Shown here: positions 24,024 through 33,032 of the stretch, piece by piece
Position numbering within the stretch: the stretch's first letter is position 1
Layout: the number at the start of each line of letters is the position of its first letter
Assembly: GCA_002421905.1 (NCBI GenBank)
Contig: DISK01000010.1
Coordinates: 236,513 to 300,512, forward strand
Reading direction: 5' to 3'
DNA: 64,000 bases
Source of the DNA: Micavibrio sp. UBA6212
GTDB lineage: Bacteria > Pseudomonadota > Alphaproteobacteria > Micavibrionales > Micavibrionaceae
Notes under the pieces: generated by a model
Told to the model about the DNA's origin: nothing
Databases searched by the model: none
The model's input: only the letters and a program-made list of their open reading frames with translations
Program-made: the position numbers and the translations under genes

Positions 24024-24801
24024 CTGCGCTCACTCCTTTGAAAAATATTTCATAACGATTACACAGATCAATAATTTTATCCTGCTCGGGAACAAGAGTA
24101 GCGCCAGCCTCGGCAACAATACCAATAAATCCGGATTTTCTGGCCTCTTCAATCGTTCGCGTTCCGATCGTTGGCATATCCAGCGCCATATCCTGTTGCG
24201 GTTTACTCATCTTAACCAGAATTTTTGGGACATCGGACTCGCGGACGGACCGGATCAAAGCATCCGTCCCCGAACGGGTCTCTTTCGCAATCACTCGGCC
24301 AGACCGCACATCAACAACGACCGCTTGCCCCAAATCATCCTGCCCGTGTTGTTTTGCAGCACGAATACCATGGACAATCGCTTGCTCTGCATTTTTGTCC
24401 GGTTGCAAACGTCCCAGAACACCTGCAGGGCAAAGAAGTTCAGGCATAAATTCATGGACTCCGCAAATTTCAAACCCTTCGGATTCCAGTTCACGACGAA
24501 TAACCTTCAACAGCGCATCATCTCCAACCGATTTAAGAATAAGTTTGGAAATAATCTTTAAGCCACGGAAATCTGCCCGCACCGTCCACCAATTAGGACG
24601 TGACAAACTTCCAACCAAAACCAGACGCGATACATGTTGTGATTTGAAAAAAGAAATGATTTTACCGGCCTGACCAACAGAGAAGTCCGCTCCCAATCGA
24701 CCGATAAGCGGCTCATAACCCTGATGAGAAAGAGCTTCCCCCAATCGCGCGGGCAGATCACCGCCCCCTGCGATTATGCCGACTTTCTGGCTGGCGCACA
24801 T
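24013..24801 (-). CDS. lpxI: UDP-2,3-diacylglucosamine diphosphatase LpxI
   Basis: Hydrolyses UDP-2,3-diacylglucosamine to lipid X; it replaces LpxH in most alphaproteobacteria. The 262 residues (DUF1009 family) start with KVGIIAGGGDLPARLGEAL. They include LVLVGSLSRP and VGDDALLKVIRRELESEGF, and the C-terminal catalytic domain has GTDALIRSV, MALDMPTIGTRTIE and AEAGATLV. The family's essential Asp is in the MALDMP region. The gene overlaps lpxA by 28 bases and lpxB by 11, so all three are tightly coupled. Confidence 0.96.
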   Translation of the reverse strand: MCASQKVGIIAGGGDLPARLGEALSHQGYEPLIGRLGADFSVGQAGKIISFFKSQHVSRLVLVGSLSRPNWWTVRADFRGLKIISKLILKSVGDDALLKVIRRELESEGFEICGVHEFMPELLCPAGVLGRLQPDKNAEQAIVHGIRAAKQHGQDDLGQAVVVDVRSGRVIAKETRSGTDALIRSVRESDVPKILVKMSKPQQDMALDMPTIGTRTIEEARKSGFIGIVAEAGATLVPEQDKIIDLCNRYEIFFKGVSADDI

Positions 24802-25574
24802 AAAGGAAACCGTCCTTTGTTGCGGGCAAATTCAATGATTTGCATGACCGCACCTGCTTCCGAGAAATCATTAGCAACCATATCAATCCGCTGTTCCATG
24901 GTTCCTTCGTCACCGAACAACTCATTGAAGGCCCGCTGCAGATTACGAATTGCATCTTTGTCAAATCCATTACGTTCCAGACCGACAATATTTAATCCGG
25001 CCAAAGACGCCCGCTCACCTTTAACCCGTCCATAAGGGATAACGTCACTTTCAACACCGGACATTCCACCGATCACGGCAAAATCACCAATGCGAATAAA
25101 TTGATGAACTGCGGCCAGCCCCCCAATCAAAACATGATTGCCGACAACCACATGACCACCCAACGTCGCATTATTCGCCATGATGACATGATCGCCAATC
25201 ACACAATCATGCGCGACATGGGTGCTCATCATAAACAACCCATGATTACCAACCACCGTTTTCATGGCCCCTGTTTCCGTTCCCGGATTCATGGTACAAT
25301 GTTCGCGGATCGTATTATGATGTCCAATAATCAGTTCAGACGGCTCACCGTGATATTTCAAATCTTGCGGGGCATGACCGATCGATGCAAAAGGATAAAT
25401 AACACTATCCTCGCCAACCGTCGTGCGCCCCTCAACAACCACATGGGACTTCAACTCGACCCGATCTCCAAGACAAACATGCGCGCCAACAATAGAATAT
25501 GGGCCGATGACGACATCGGTACCCAATTTGGCATTCGGATCAACAACAGCGGTAGGGTGTATTTGAGTACTCAT
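24774..25574 (-). CDS. lpxA: UDP-N-acetylglucosamine acyltransferase
   Basis: First enzyme of lipid A synthesis; transfers a 3-hydroxyacyl group from ACP to UDP-GlcNAc. The 266 residues form hexapeptide repeats of a left-handed beta-helix (IHPTAVVDPNAKLGTDVVIG; catalytic His region MSTHVAHDCVIG) followed by a C-terminal helical part (LERNGFDKDAIRNLQRAF). Length matches the family (about 262). It overlaps lpxI by 28 bases and lies 56 bases after fabZ. No strong ribosome site is seen before ATG 25574. Confidence 0.97.
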   Translation of the reverse strand: MSTQIHPTAVVDPNAKLGTDVVIGPYSIVGAHVCLGDRVELKSHVVVEGRTTVGEDSVIYPFASIGHAPQDLKYHGEPSELIIGHHNTIREHCTMNPGTETGAMKTVVGNHGLFMMSTHVAHDCVIGDHVIMANNATLGGHVVVGNHVLIGGLAAVHQFIRIGDFAVIGGMSGVESDVIPYGRVKGERASLAGLNIVGLERNGFDKDAIRNLQRAFNELFGDEGTMEQRIDMVANDFSEAGAVMQIIEFARNKGRFPLCAPARKSA

Positions 25575-25630
25575 TCTTTATACATGACCCATCATGGGGT
25601 TAATGGCAAATCACAGAATTTTTCCGGATG

Positions 25631-26086
25631 TTACACGGTTTCCGGATCAATAATCATAGCCGAAAACTCAGCCTCCGCACAAAGCTGACCGTCAACCATG
25701 GCCTCCCCCTTGAACTTCCACACAGGGCCACGTGATTTCAAAACCTCAACATGGATATGAAGAGAGTCTCCCGGCGTCACCGGCTTACGGAACTTGGCAT
25801 TATCAATGGTCATGAAATAAACCAGCTTGCCTTCGCCTTCGACACCCATGGTATGCACTACCAGAACTCCGGCAGTCTGAGCCATTGACTCAACAATCAG
25901 AACACCCGGCATAACCGGAGCCCCAGGAAAATGCCCCTGAAAAAAGGGTTCATTGATCGTAACATTTTTAAGACCTGTGGCTCTCTTCCCCTGTTCGAAA
26001 GACAGAATACGATCCACCAGCAACAACGGATAGCGGTGAGGTATTTTGTTCATAATACCGCGGATATCAATGATCTCTTGTGTCAC
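25631..26086 (-). CDS. fabZ: 3-hydroxyacyl-ACP dehydratase FabZ
   Basis: Dehydrates 3-hydroxyacyl-ACP in fatty-acid elongation, competing with LpxA and LpxD for the same substrate. The 151 residues show the N-terminal IPHRYPLLLVDRI and the hot-dog-fold active site GHFPGAPVMPGVLIVESMAQ with catalytic His and Glu. The start is a GTG at 26086 with AAGGG eight bases upstream, two bases after the lpxD stop. Its place between lpxD and lpxA is the standard one. Confidence 0.97.
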   Translation of the reverse strand: MTQEIIDIRGIMNKIPHRYPLLLVDRILSFEQGKRATGLKNVTINEPFFQGHFPGAPVMPGVLIVESMAQTAGVLVVHTMGVEGEGKLVYFMTIDNAKFRKPVTPGDSLHIHVEVLKSRGPVWKFKGEAMVDGQLCAEAEFSAMIIDPETV

Positions 26087-26088
26087 TT

Positions 26089-27117
26089 TTATTGCCCTTC
26101 TCTTCTCTTATCAATCACTTTGCTCAAATACACGGACTGGCGCAAATAACGCTTCATTGGCATCGCAGGATACCCCATCCATTCTTCGCGTGCAGGAATG
26201 TCTTTTGTCACACCAGACTGTGCCGCGACCTTGGCCATCGACCCTATTTTCAAATGTCCGGCAACGCCGACCTGTCCGGCAAGAACAACGAAGTCTCCCA
26301 ACTCCGTACTCCCAGCAACACCAACCTGAGCCACAAGAATGCACCCACGTCCAATTTTAACATTATGACCAATTTGAACCAGATTATCGATCCAGCTTCC
26401 AGACCCGATCACCGTATCCCCAGAGGCTCCGCGATCAATCGTGGTATTGGCTCCGATCTCGACATGATCGCCAATCATAACGCGCCCTAACTGCGGAACC
26501 TTTACAAAGCCACTCGGGTCAATCGCGAATCCAAAACCATCTTGTCCAATTCTGACCCCAGGATAAATGCGCGTCCCGTTACCAATAATACAATGGGACA
26601 AAGTAGCGTGATTACCAACCCGCACACCATCGCCCAAAATAACACCAGAACCAACCGCAACATGGCTCTCGATCCATACTCCGTTACCAATCTCGACATT
26701 TGCCCCAATAGTTACAAAATCACCGATAGAAACATCTTGTCCGATTTTAGCATCCGGATGGATAGTGGAAAATTTAGAAATTGAAGGTTCAGGGCGTTGC
26801 TCAGGATAAAAAGCCTGAGCCGCCAAAGCATATGCCTTATAAGGAGATAAAGACAAAAGAAGGCGAACACCTTCCGGAGCATAGCCGACCATATCCGGAT
26901 GCACGATACAAGCAGCAGCCTTCGTCTGGGTGAATTGATCTTTGTATTTCTTGTTATCAAGAAAAGATAGCTGTGCGTCTCCGGCAACGTCCAGCGCTGC
27001 AACATCATGAACAAGATATTCTCCATCCTCCGGCGCACGCAACTCAGCCCCGATGCGCCCCGCAATCTGAGCCAAAGTCAAAGGATGTGGTTTTAGAAAA
27101 AAACGCGGATCAGCCAT
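26089..27117 (-). CDS. lpxD: UDP-3-O-(3-hydroxyacyl)glucosamine N-acyltransferase
   Basis: Adds the second hydroxyacyl chain in lipid A synthesis. The 342 residues consist of an N-terminal uridine-binding domain (TLAQIAGRIGAEL) and hexapeptide repeats from about residue 100 (HPDAKIGQDVSIGDFVTIG). The catalytic His lies in NLVQIGHNVKIGRG. A C-terminal helix follows (YLRQSVYLSKVI). Length fits the family. It lies 23 bases after the skp-like gene and two before fabZ. Confidence 0.97.
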   Translation of the reverse strand: MADPRFFLKPHPLTLAQIAGRIGAELRAPEDGEYLVHDVAALDVAGDAQLSFLDNKKYKDQFTQTKAAACIVHPDMVGYAPEGVRLLLSLSPYKAYALAAQAFYPEQRPEPSISKFSTIHPDAKIGQDVSIGDFVTIGANVEIGNGVWIESHVAVGSGVILGDGVRVGNHATLSHCIIGNGTRIYPGVRIGQDGFGFAIDPSGFVKVPQLGRVMIGDHVEIGANTTIDRGASGDTVIGSGSWIDNLVQIGHNVKIGRGCILVAQVGVAGSTELGDFVVLAGQVGVAGHLKIGSMAKVAAQSGVTKDIPAREEWMGYPAMPMKRYLRQSVYLSKVIDKRREGQ

Positions 27118-27140
27118 TCAAATATCCAATGGTCTTTTTA

Positions 27141-27683
27141 TTATTTTAACGGAATTGACGTGACGGACGCATTCAAACGCTTGAGAACCTCGTCAGTAAT
27201 ATCGATTTTTTGTTCAGCGATTACAACAAACTTGCGATCAACTACAATCTGCAACTTACGCTCATCCGCAACATCCGCGCTGATTTTGGCAATTCTGCTT
27301 TGAATATCTTTAAGTGCCGCAAGCTTGCTTTTTTCAAGAGAAGTGTTCTTCTCAATCATTGCCTTTTGGGATTTATTAATTTCGGCCTCGAAAGCTTTCT
27401 TTGCTTCTTCAAAAGCCTTGTCATCCTGACCTGCCTTACGATCCTTAATCAGCTTCTGCTCTTTCTCGCGCAGCACCTTCTTAAAGCCATTGGCATCTGC
27501 AACCATTGCCTGCTCGCGCTTTTCAATAGCAGCCTGAACTGATTTACCAGCCTCGGATTGCTGAACAACCATTTCCAAATCAAGAACTGCGATATTGGAA
27601 TCACCTGTGTCAGCCGCAAAAACCGGAGCCACTCCAAAAAGGATAATCAAGGATAACGCCAGAACGGCGAATTTGTAATTCAC
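27141..27683 (-). CDS. skp: OmpH/Skp-like periplasmic chaperone
   Basis: Periplasmic chaperone that delivers outer-membrane proteins to BamA. A signal peptide (about 1-23, ending PVFAA) is followed by a short strand segment (SNIAVLDLEMVVQQSEAGK), two long coiled-coil helices rich in Lys/Glu/Ala (about 55-135), and a C-terminal strand. Size (180 aa) fits Skp. The start is most likely the GTG at 27683 because GTGAGG lies six bases upstream; the in-frame GTG four codons earlier overlaps that site. It is immediately downstream of bamA (32 bases), as in most proteobacteria. Confidence 0.93.
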   Translation of the reverse strand: MNYKFAVLALSLIILFGVAPVFAADTGDSNIAVLDLEMVVQQSEAGKSVQAAIEKREQAMVADANGFKKVLREKEQKLIKDRKAGQDDKAFEEAKKAFEAEINKSQKAMIEKNTSLEKSKLAALKDIQSRIAKISADVADERKLQIVVDRKFVVIAEQKIDITDEVLKRLNASVTSIPLK

Positions 27684-27715
27684 AATAAACCTCACTATTT
27701 TAATACACTAAAAAA

Positions 27716-29980
27716 CTAGAACCGCGTTCCGAAACTAAACCGGAAGACTTGCTCAACATCATAGTCCTTTTTCAGATATGGCTTGGACAAGTCAACACGC
27801 ACCGGCCCCATCGGGGAAATCCATGTCACGCCAACACCAGCAGCACCACGAAGAGCTGTTTCATCCACAATATCCGTCCCACTTTCATCAAGTCCCCACA
27901 AAGAACCGACATCGGTAAAGGCATGCCCTGAAACACCCAAATCATCTGGAAGTCCGAGCGGGAAAGTCAACTCTGCCGTACCACGATAGAATTGTTTTCC
28001 ACCAAGAGAGTCGTCAGTCGTCAAATCACGAGGCCCAACTCCGTATTTTTCAAATCCCCGGAAAGTATTTCCACCAAGGAAATACCGTTCGTTAATTTGA
28101 ATATCGCTATCGCCATAACCGCTAATCATGCCGGTTTCACCCAAGGCATTGAAAACCCAGTTTTTCGCAATTGGCACATAGTAAGAACCACCGAGCTTCC
28201 CTGATATATACTGGGCATCACCACCAAGACCTGCCGCTTCCAAGTCCAACCAGCTGGTAAATCCATCGGTTGGATACAAACGGCTATCCAAATCCGAATA
28301 AGTCAGACGTTGAGAGATAGCAGATGTAATCCGGTCGCCCTCCTGATCCTTCACAAATCTGGATGCATCGGCATCAACATTGGTAATCTCGTTACTTTCA
28401 ATACGGTATCCCCACGATTGACGCCATCTTTTCGACAACGGGTAGCCGAGATTAACCGAGGTTCCTGTACGGCGCTGATCGAACGAGCTCTGATCCTGCT
28501 GGTCGCGTGTTGTATGGAACGCATTAACACCAATCAACAAATCGCGATCAAGGAAATATGGCTCTGTCCATGAAACATCGAACTCGGTTCTGGCTCCGGC
28601 AATAGTCGCGGACAATCCCAAACCTTGACCAGTTCCCAACAAATTACGTTCCTTGATATGGAAGTCAGCCAAAGGCCCATCCGCTGTCGAGAAACCTGCC
28701 CCCAAAGAGACCTCACCAGTTGATTGCTCTTCGACACTCACATCAATCACGGTTTTATCCGGCGCACTGCCCGGCGTAGGTTTGACATCCACTTTCGAGA
28801 AATATCCCAAATTGCGGATATTTTTCTCGGACTCATTCAACAAGCTGCGATTAAAGGCATCGCCCTCAACCAATTCAAGTTGACGACGTACAACCTTATC
28901 AAGAGTGCGAACATTCCCATCAATATTGATCCGCTCAACAAACACGCGCGGACTCTCATTAACGTTAAACACCAGATCAATAGTTTTGTTCTCACGATTA
29001 CGAACAACATCAGGAACAACGTCAGCGAAAGCATACTGCATATCACCCAGTGTCCCCGTCATGGCCTCAATCGAAGTCTTTACTTCTTCCGCGTCATACC
29101 ATTGATCTTTCTTCAACGTGACATCCTTCATCAAGGCTGTTGGGTCAAGATTTCTCAATTGTGAATTAACACGGATATCTCCGACCTTATACCGTTCGCC
29201 CTCACTCACCGTAACCGTCACATAAAAATTTTCACGATCTTGTGATAATTCGGACAAAGAAGACGACACACGGAAATCAGCATATCCTTCCTTCAGGTAG
29301 AACTGACGCAACAATTCCATGTCATATGCCAGACGATCCTGATCGTAACGATCGGCAGAAGACAAAATATTGTACCAACGCGACTCACGGGAAGAGATAA
29401 CAGTGCGCAACTCGTTATCGCTGAAACGTTCATTCCCAACAAAGCGAATTGAGCTGATTTCGGTCAAAGGCCCTTCCTGAATTTCAAAAACAAGATTAAC
29501 CCGGTTTTGATCCAGCTTGATAACCTTGGGCTGAACATCTGCAGAAAAACGGCCATTGCGTTGGTAAATATCATACAAACGGGAAACGTCGTTTTGTGCC
29601 GCAGTTCTTGTAAAAACCTGACGCGGACGCGCGGTAATCTCGGCCAGCAACTGCTCGTCATCCAATTCGTCATTACCTTCGAACGCCACCTGATTGATAA
29701 CAGGATTCTCGACGATCTTGACGGTGACAACACCTGCGGTTTCCGATATCTGCACATCGGCAAACAGTCCGGTGGCAAACAGGCTCTTCAGCGCGGTGTC
29801 CAATGCATCTTGAGTTACCTCATCGCCTTTATGCAATCCCATATAGGTCAAAACGGTTGCAGGTTCGACCCGCTCCGATCCTTCCACACGGATATCTTTG
29901 ACACTCCCTGCAAAGGCAGGTGCAGCTAAAATCAGGCTGGCCAAAGTAGTAAGAAAATATATTTGAAATCCAGATCGCAT
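27716..29980 (-). CDS. bamA: Outer-membrane assembly factor BamA
   Basis: Central component of the BAM complex, which folds beta-barrels into the outer membrane. The 754 residues have a signal peptide (1-24, ending APAFA), five POTRA domains (about 25-420; first KDIRVEGSERVEPATVLTYM) and a C-terminal 16-strand barrel. The barrel holds the loop-6 signature GGNTFRGFEKYGVGPRD and ends in FRFSFGTRF, whose final Phe is the outer-membrane recognition signal. Length is slightly below E. coli BamA (810). It follows a terminator (30099-30125), so it probably begins the bamA-skp-lpx transcript. Confidence 0.97.
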   Translation of the reverse strand: MRSGFQIYFLTTLASLILAAPAFAGSVKDIRVEGSERVEPATVLTYMGLHKGDEVTQDALDTALKSLFATGLFADVQISETAGVVTVKIVENPVINQVAFEGNDELDDEQLLAEITARPRQVFTRTAAQNDVSRLYDIYQRNGRFSADVQPKVIKLDQNRVNLVFEIQEGPLTEISSIRFVGNERFSDNELRTVISSRESRWYNILSSADRYDQDRLAYDMELLRQFYLKEGYADFRVSSSLSELSQDRENFYVTVTVSEGERYKVGDIRVNSQLRNLDPTALMKDVTLKKDQWYDAEEVKTSIEAMTGTLGDMQYAFADVVPDVVRNRENKTIDLVFNVNESPRVFVERINIDGNVRTLDKVVRRQLELVEGDAFNRSLLNESEKNIRNLGYFSKVDVKPTPGSAPDKTVIDVSVEEQSTGEVSLGAGFSTADGPLADFHIKERNLLGTGQGLGLSATIAGARTEFDVSWTEPYFLDRDLLIGVNAFHTTRDQQDQSSFDQRRTGTSVNLGYPLSKRWRQSWGYRIESNEITNVDADASRFVKDQEGDRITSAISQRLTYSDLDSRLYPTDGFTSWLDLEAAGLGGDAQYISGKLGGSYYVPIAKNWVFNALGETGMISGYGDSDIQINERYFLGGNTFRGFEKYGVGPRDLTTDDSLGGKQFYRGTAELTFPLGLPDDLGVSGHAFTDVGSLWGLDESGTDIVDETALRGAAGVGVTWISPMGPVRVDLSKPYLKKDYDVEQVFRFSFGTRF

Positions 29981-30098
29981 AAATGAACACCGGTGATTAA
30001 AGTAAGAGACTGTAAAACCAGAGAAAACTATCCTCTGTAGATCAACTAATCAAGCAAAACTATCAGGGATTCGCATTCTATCACCCCATCATATGAAG

Positions 30099-30125
30099 AA
30101 AAAGACCCGACAAAGCAATGTCGGG
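30099..30125 (-). terminator. Rho-independent terminator after rseP
   Basis: On the minus strand a seven-pair stem CCCGACA/TGTCGGG with a six-base loop is followed by TCTTTTTCTTC. It divides the rseP-dnaE-lol transcript from bamA. Confidence 0.75.
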
Positions 30126-30150
30126 CCTTAACAACTGAAAATTAATAGAA

Positions 30151-31554
30151 TTAGGAGTTTGAATTAAACACAAACATTTGAAGAACATCATTCAAATTGG
30201 AAAACGCCATCAAACTGACCAGCACCACCAACCCGAAACGGAAAGCATACTCTTGTACCCGTTCGGAAATCGGTTTGCCGCGGATTGCTTCAACTCCATA
30301 AAACAATAGATGCCCGCCATCCAACATAGGAATAGGAAACAGATTGATAAGACCGAGATTTATGGAAAGAAGGGCGGTAAAAACCACAATAGAGATAAAG
30401 CCCTGCTGAGCCATATCCCCTGCTATAGCGCCAATCCTGATTATCCCGCCCAATTCCTTGGCACTACGGGTTCCAGTCACCATCTGTCCAACAGCTTTAA
30501 GGGTTTCGGTCGTGATCGACCATGTCTCGGATATAGCAACTCCCAACGCCCCGACAGGGCCATAGCTGATAATCTCGTTACCCGGACGAACCCCTAAAAA
30601 CAGGGCATTATAATATTCACTCTCCGGCTTCGAGATTTGTTCGTTCATCTCAGCCGGTGGCTTAATCAGCAATTCGGATTCATGCGTATCAATCGAGGTC
30701 TTGATACGGATATCCTGGCCCAGATTTTTTGCGATCAGGTCATGCGCCAAAGTCAGGTTCCCCTTGGTATCTTGGCCATTTACAGCCGAAATATGGGACA
30801 TATCAATACCATTGGCAGGGCCAATAACCCCAAGATATCCGCGCTCATGGACAAAACCGAACCGATCCGTGTCCGTCATTTTAATTGGCGTTACGGAAAC
30901 ATCCATCAAATTACCATCACGTTCGATCTGGAAAATCATTTCCTGATCCAAACGCAACATTACAAAGCGCCGCACCTCGTCAAAACTTACTATTTTTTGC
31001 CCGTCAATTGACTTGATAATATCCTGAGGCAGCAGTCCTGCCTTCTCGGCAGCTCCGCCAATCTCGACGCCCGTCACTTGTGGCGGAGTCACCGGGCGGC
31101 CAATCGCCATATAAAGGATAGACAAAATGGCAATTGCAAAAAGGAAATTGATGGCAGGGCCTGCAAACACGATCAATGCACGTTTCCAAACTGATTTGGA
31201 AAAGAACGCGACTGAACGCTCATCTTGTGTCATTTCGCGGACTTGACCGGAACCATCTTCAATTTCTTCGCTATGTCCCGCACTGGCAGGATCAAGATCA
31301 CCGAACATTTTAACATAGCCGCCGAGGGGAAACAGCGAGACTTTCCATCTGGTACCTGATTTTGCCGTCCAGCCCCAGATTTCCTTTCCAAAACCAATCG
31401 AGAAAACCTCAACTCTTACGCCGCATAACCGCGCAACGATATAATGACCCCATTCATGGACAAATACGAGAATACCCAGAACAGCCAGAAACGTAGCCCC
31501 GTAAGTCCAGATATTACCCAAAACCAACTGAACCAGTTCAAATAACGAATCCAT
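30151..31554 (-). CDS. rseP: RseP-type site-2 metalloprotease, copy 1
   Basis: Intramembrane zinc protease that cleaves membrane-bound anti-sigma factors and signal-peptide remnants. The 467 residues show the zinc site HEWGH (33-37) in the first membrane segment, the GFGKEIWGWTAKSGTRW region, and a membrane-associated FPLGGYVKMFGD loop. A PDZ domain lies at about 170-250 (AEKAGLLPQDIIKSIDGQ), and the third zinc ligand is in PIPMLDGGHLLF. AGGAAAAA precedes the ATG. It neighbours bamA as in other proteobacteria, but the usual dxr, cdsA and uppS are absent. A second family member lies directly upstream. Confidence 0.93.
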   Translation of the reverse strand: MDSLFELVQLVLGNIWTYGATFLAVLGILVFVHEWGHYIVARLCGVRVEVFSIGFGKEIWGWTAKSGTRWKVSLFPLGGYVKMFGDLDPASAGHSEEIEDGSGQVREMTQDERSVAFFSKSVWKRALIVFAGPAINFLFAIAILSILYMAIGRPVTPPQVTGVEIGGAAEKAGLLPQDIIKSIDGQKIVSFDEVRRFVMLRLDQEMIFQIERDGNLMDVSVTPIKMTDTDRFGFVHERGYLGVIGPANGIDMSHISAVNGQDTKGNLTLAHDLIAKNLGQDIRIKTSIDTHESELLIKPPAEMNEQISKPESEYYNALFLGVRPGNEIISYGPVGALGVAISETWSITTETLKAVGQMVTGTRSAKELGGIIRIGAIAGDMAQQGFISIVVFTALLSINLGLINLFPIPMLDGGHLLFYGVEAIRGKPISERVQEYAFRFGLVVLVSLMAFSNLNDVLQMFVFNSNS

Positions 31555-31673
31555 ACAAATTTTTCCTGTATATAAGCAAACCGTGGGACGATGAGTGATT
31601 GTACCACATAAAAAACGAACCTGTAGTTAATATAGAAAGAACGAAATAAATACAAAGGGGAATCAAATCAAAT

Positions 31674-33032
31674 TCAATAAAATATCTCCAAAATATCCCT
31701 GAAATTAACCAGAATCACAAAAGCAAACACAAATCCCAAACTTCCCGCCATAATATAAGCTTTTGTTTTAGGATGAGGAGCCTTGCCCCTGACCGCTTCA
31801 TACAAATTGAAAACCAGATGCCCCCCATCCAGCATAGGAAGTGGCAACAAATTCAGGAAACCAATATTAACCGACAAAACAGCAAGTAATTTCAACAAAA
31901 CAGCATATCCCCAGATATCAACCTGACGGGCAGCACCTCCTGTCATCTCCCCAATTTTAACGACACCGCCCAGATCGCCAGCATCCTTTTGCCCGACACC
32001 CATCTGGTAAATCACACCGATTGTCTTGCGAATAGCCTTCCACGAAAAAATCAGACTCTCAACGGCACTTTGCCCGATCCCGATCTTTTTGGTCTGCATT
32101 TTGATGTGATCTCCATAAAAAATGGAATCATATTGTGCACTTTTTGGATCAAACAAACCGTGATTAAGATCCTTGGACAGACGGAGACGATAGTTTTTCT
32201 GAAGATCTCCCGGTTTTTTAATCAAACCAAAATTGACCACCATGTCCCGCCCCAGACGATCCAGAATCAGTTTGCGGGCCAAATCAGGTTGTCCGAATGT
32301 ATCAACATCATCCACCCTGTTAACAGCCTCCAGCAACCATGACCCATTACCTAGTACAATTCCCATGATTTTACGACTGGCATCCTCGCCAAAATCTCCA
32401 TCTTCCTTCATCACAATAAGGTTCACATGAAAATCCAGAATATCTTCGCCGCGCTTTACTTCTATATCCAGAGCATCGCCGCTTTCCTGTGTCATCCGTA
32501 CCACATCATCAAATTGCTCCGGAACAGACTGACCATCTATAGAAAGAATTTCATCACCAACTTTTATTCCGGCGCGGTCGGCCCCCGCTCCGATCTCAAC
32601 AGCGCTGATCACAGGACTTACAACGCCCTTTCCCCAAAAGGAAAAGACAAACAGCATTAAAAGCAAAGTGAAAATAAAATTTGCCAAAGGCCCGCCAAAA
32701 GACACCAAAGATCTTTGCCAATTGGGCCGCGTCCATAACGCTCCATCACGTTCAGCCGCGTCGAACATTTGATCTGTATTATGGTATGGTGGATTTTCAC
32801 CATGCAAAACAACGAATCCACCGAATGGAAACAAACAAATTTTCCAACGCATCCCGCGTTTATCCGTAAACCCTACCAACTCACGACCAAAGCCGATGGA
32901 AAACGCATCGACTTTAATCCCGAACCGACGGGCCATCAGGTAATGCCCCATTTCATGGACAAAAACGACGATGGTAAGAACCAGAGCCGTCAAAATCCCG
33001 TAATAGAAAACCATCTCCAGATAATGCATCAT
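31674..33032 (-). CDS. RseP-type site-2 metalloprotease, copy 2
   Basis: Second complete member of the same family, 452 residues, clearly diverged from copy 1. It has the zinc site HEMGH (26-30), FGRELVGFTDKRGMRWKICL, a PDZ domain at about 165-245 (ADRAGIKVGDEILSIDGQ) and the third ligand in PLPMLDGGHLVF. All catalytic residues are kept, so it should be active. Its ATG overlaps the dnaE stop (ATGA), which implies coupled translation. Copy 1 lies 119 bases downstream. The two may divide substrates, one perhaps serving the ECF sigma system of this window, but that link is inference. Confidence 0.92.
   Translation of the reverse strand: MMHYLEMVFYYGILTALVLTIVVFVHEMGHYLMARRFGIKVDAFSIGFGRELVGFTDKRGMRWKICLFPFGGFVVLHGENPPYHNTDQMFDAAERDGALWTRPNWQRSLVSFGGPLANFIFTLLLMLFVFSFWGKGVVSPVISAVEIGAGADRAGIKVGDEILSIDGQSVPEQFDDVVRMTQESGDALDIEVKRGEDILDFHVNLIVMKEDGDFGEDASRKIMGIVLGNGSWLLEAVNRVDDVDTFGQPDLARKLILDRLGRDMVVNFGLIKKPGDLQKNYRLRLSKDLNHGLFDPKSAQYDSIFYGDHIKMQTKKIGIGQSAVESLIFSWKAIRKTIGVIYQMGVGQKDAGDLGGVVKIGEMTGGAARQVDIWGYAVLLKLLAVLSVNIGFLNLLPLPMLDGGHLVFNLYEAVRGKAPHPKTKAYIMAGSLGFVFAFVILVNFRDILEIFY

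Noticed and set aside
29860..29880. Sequence GGTTCGACCC resembling a tRNA T-arm
   Set aside because: Inside the bamA coding region, with no acceptor or anticodon stem around it. I found no tRNA gene in the window.
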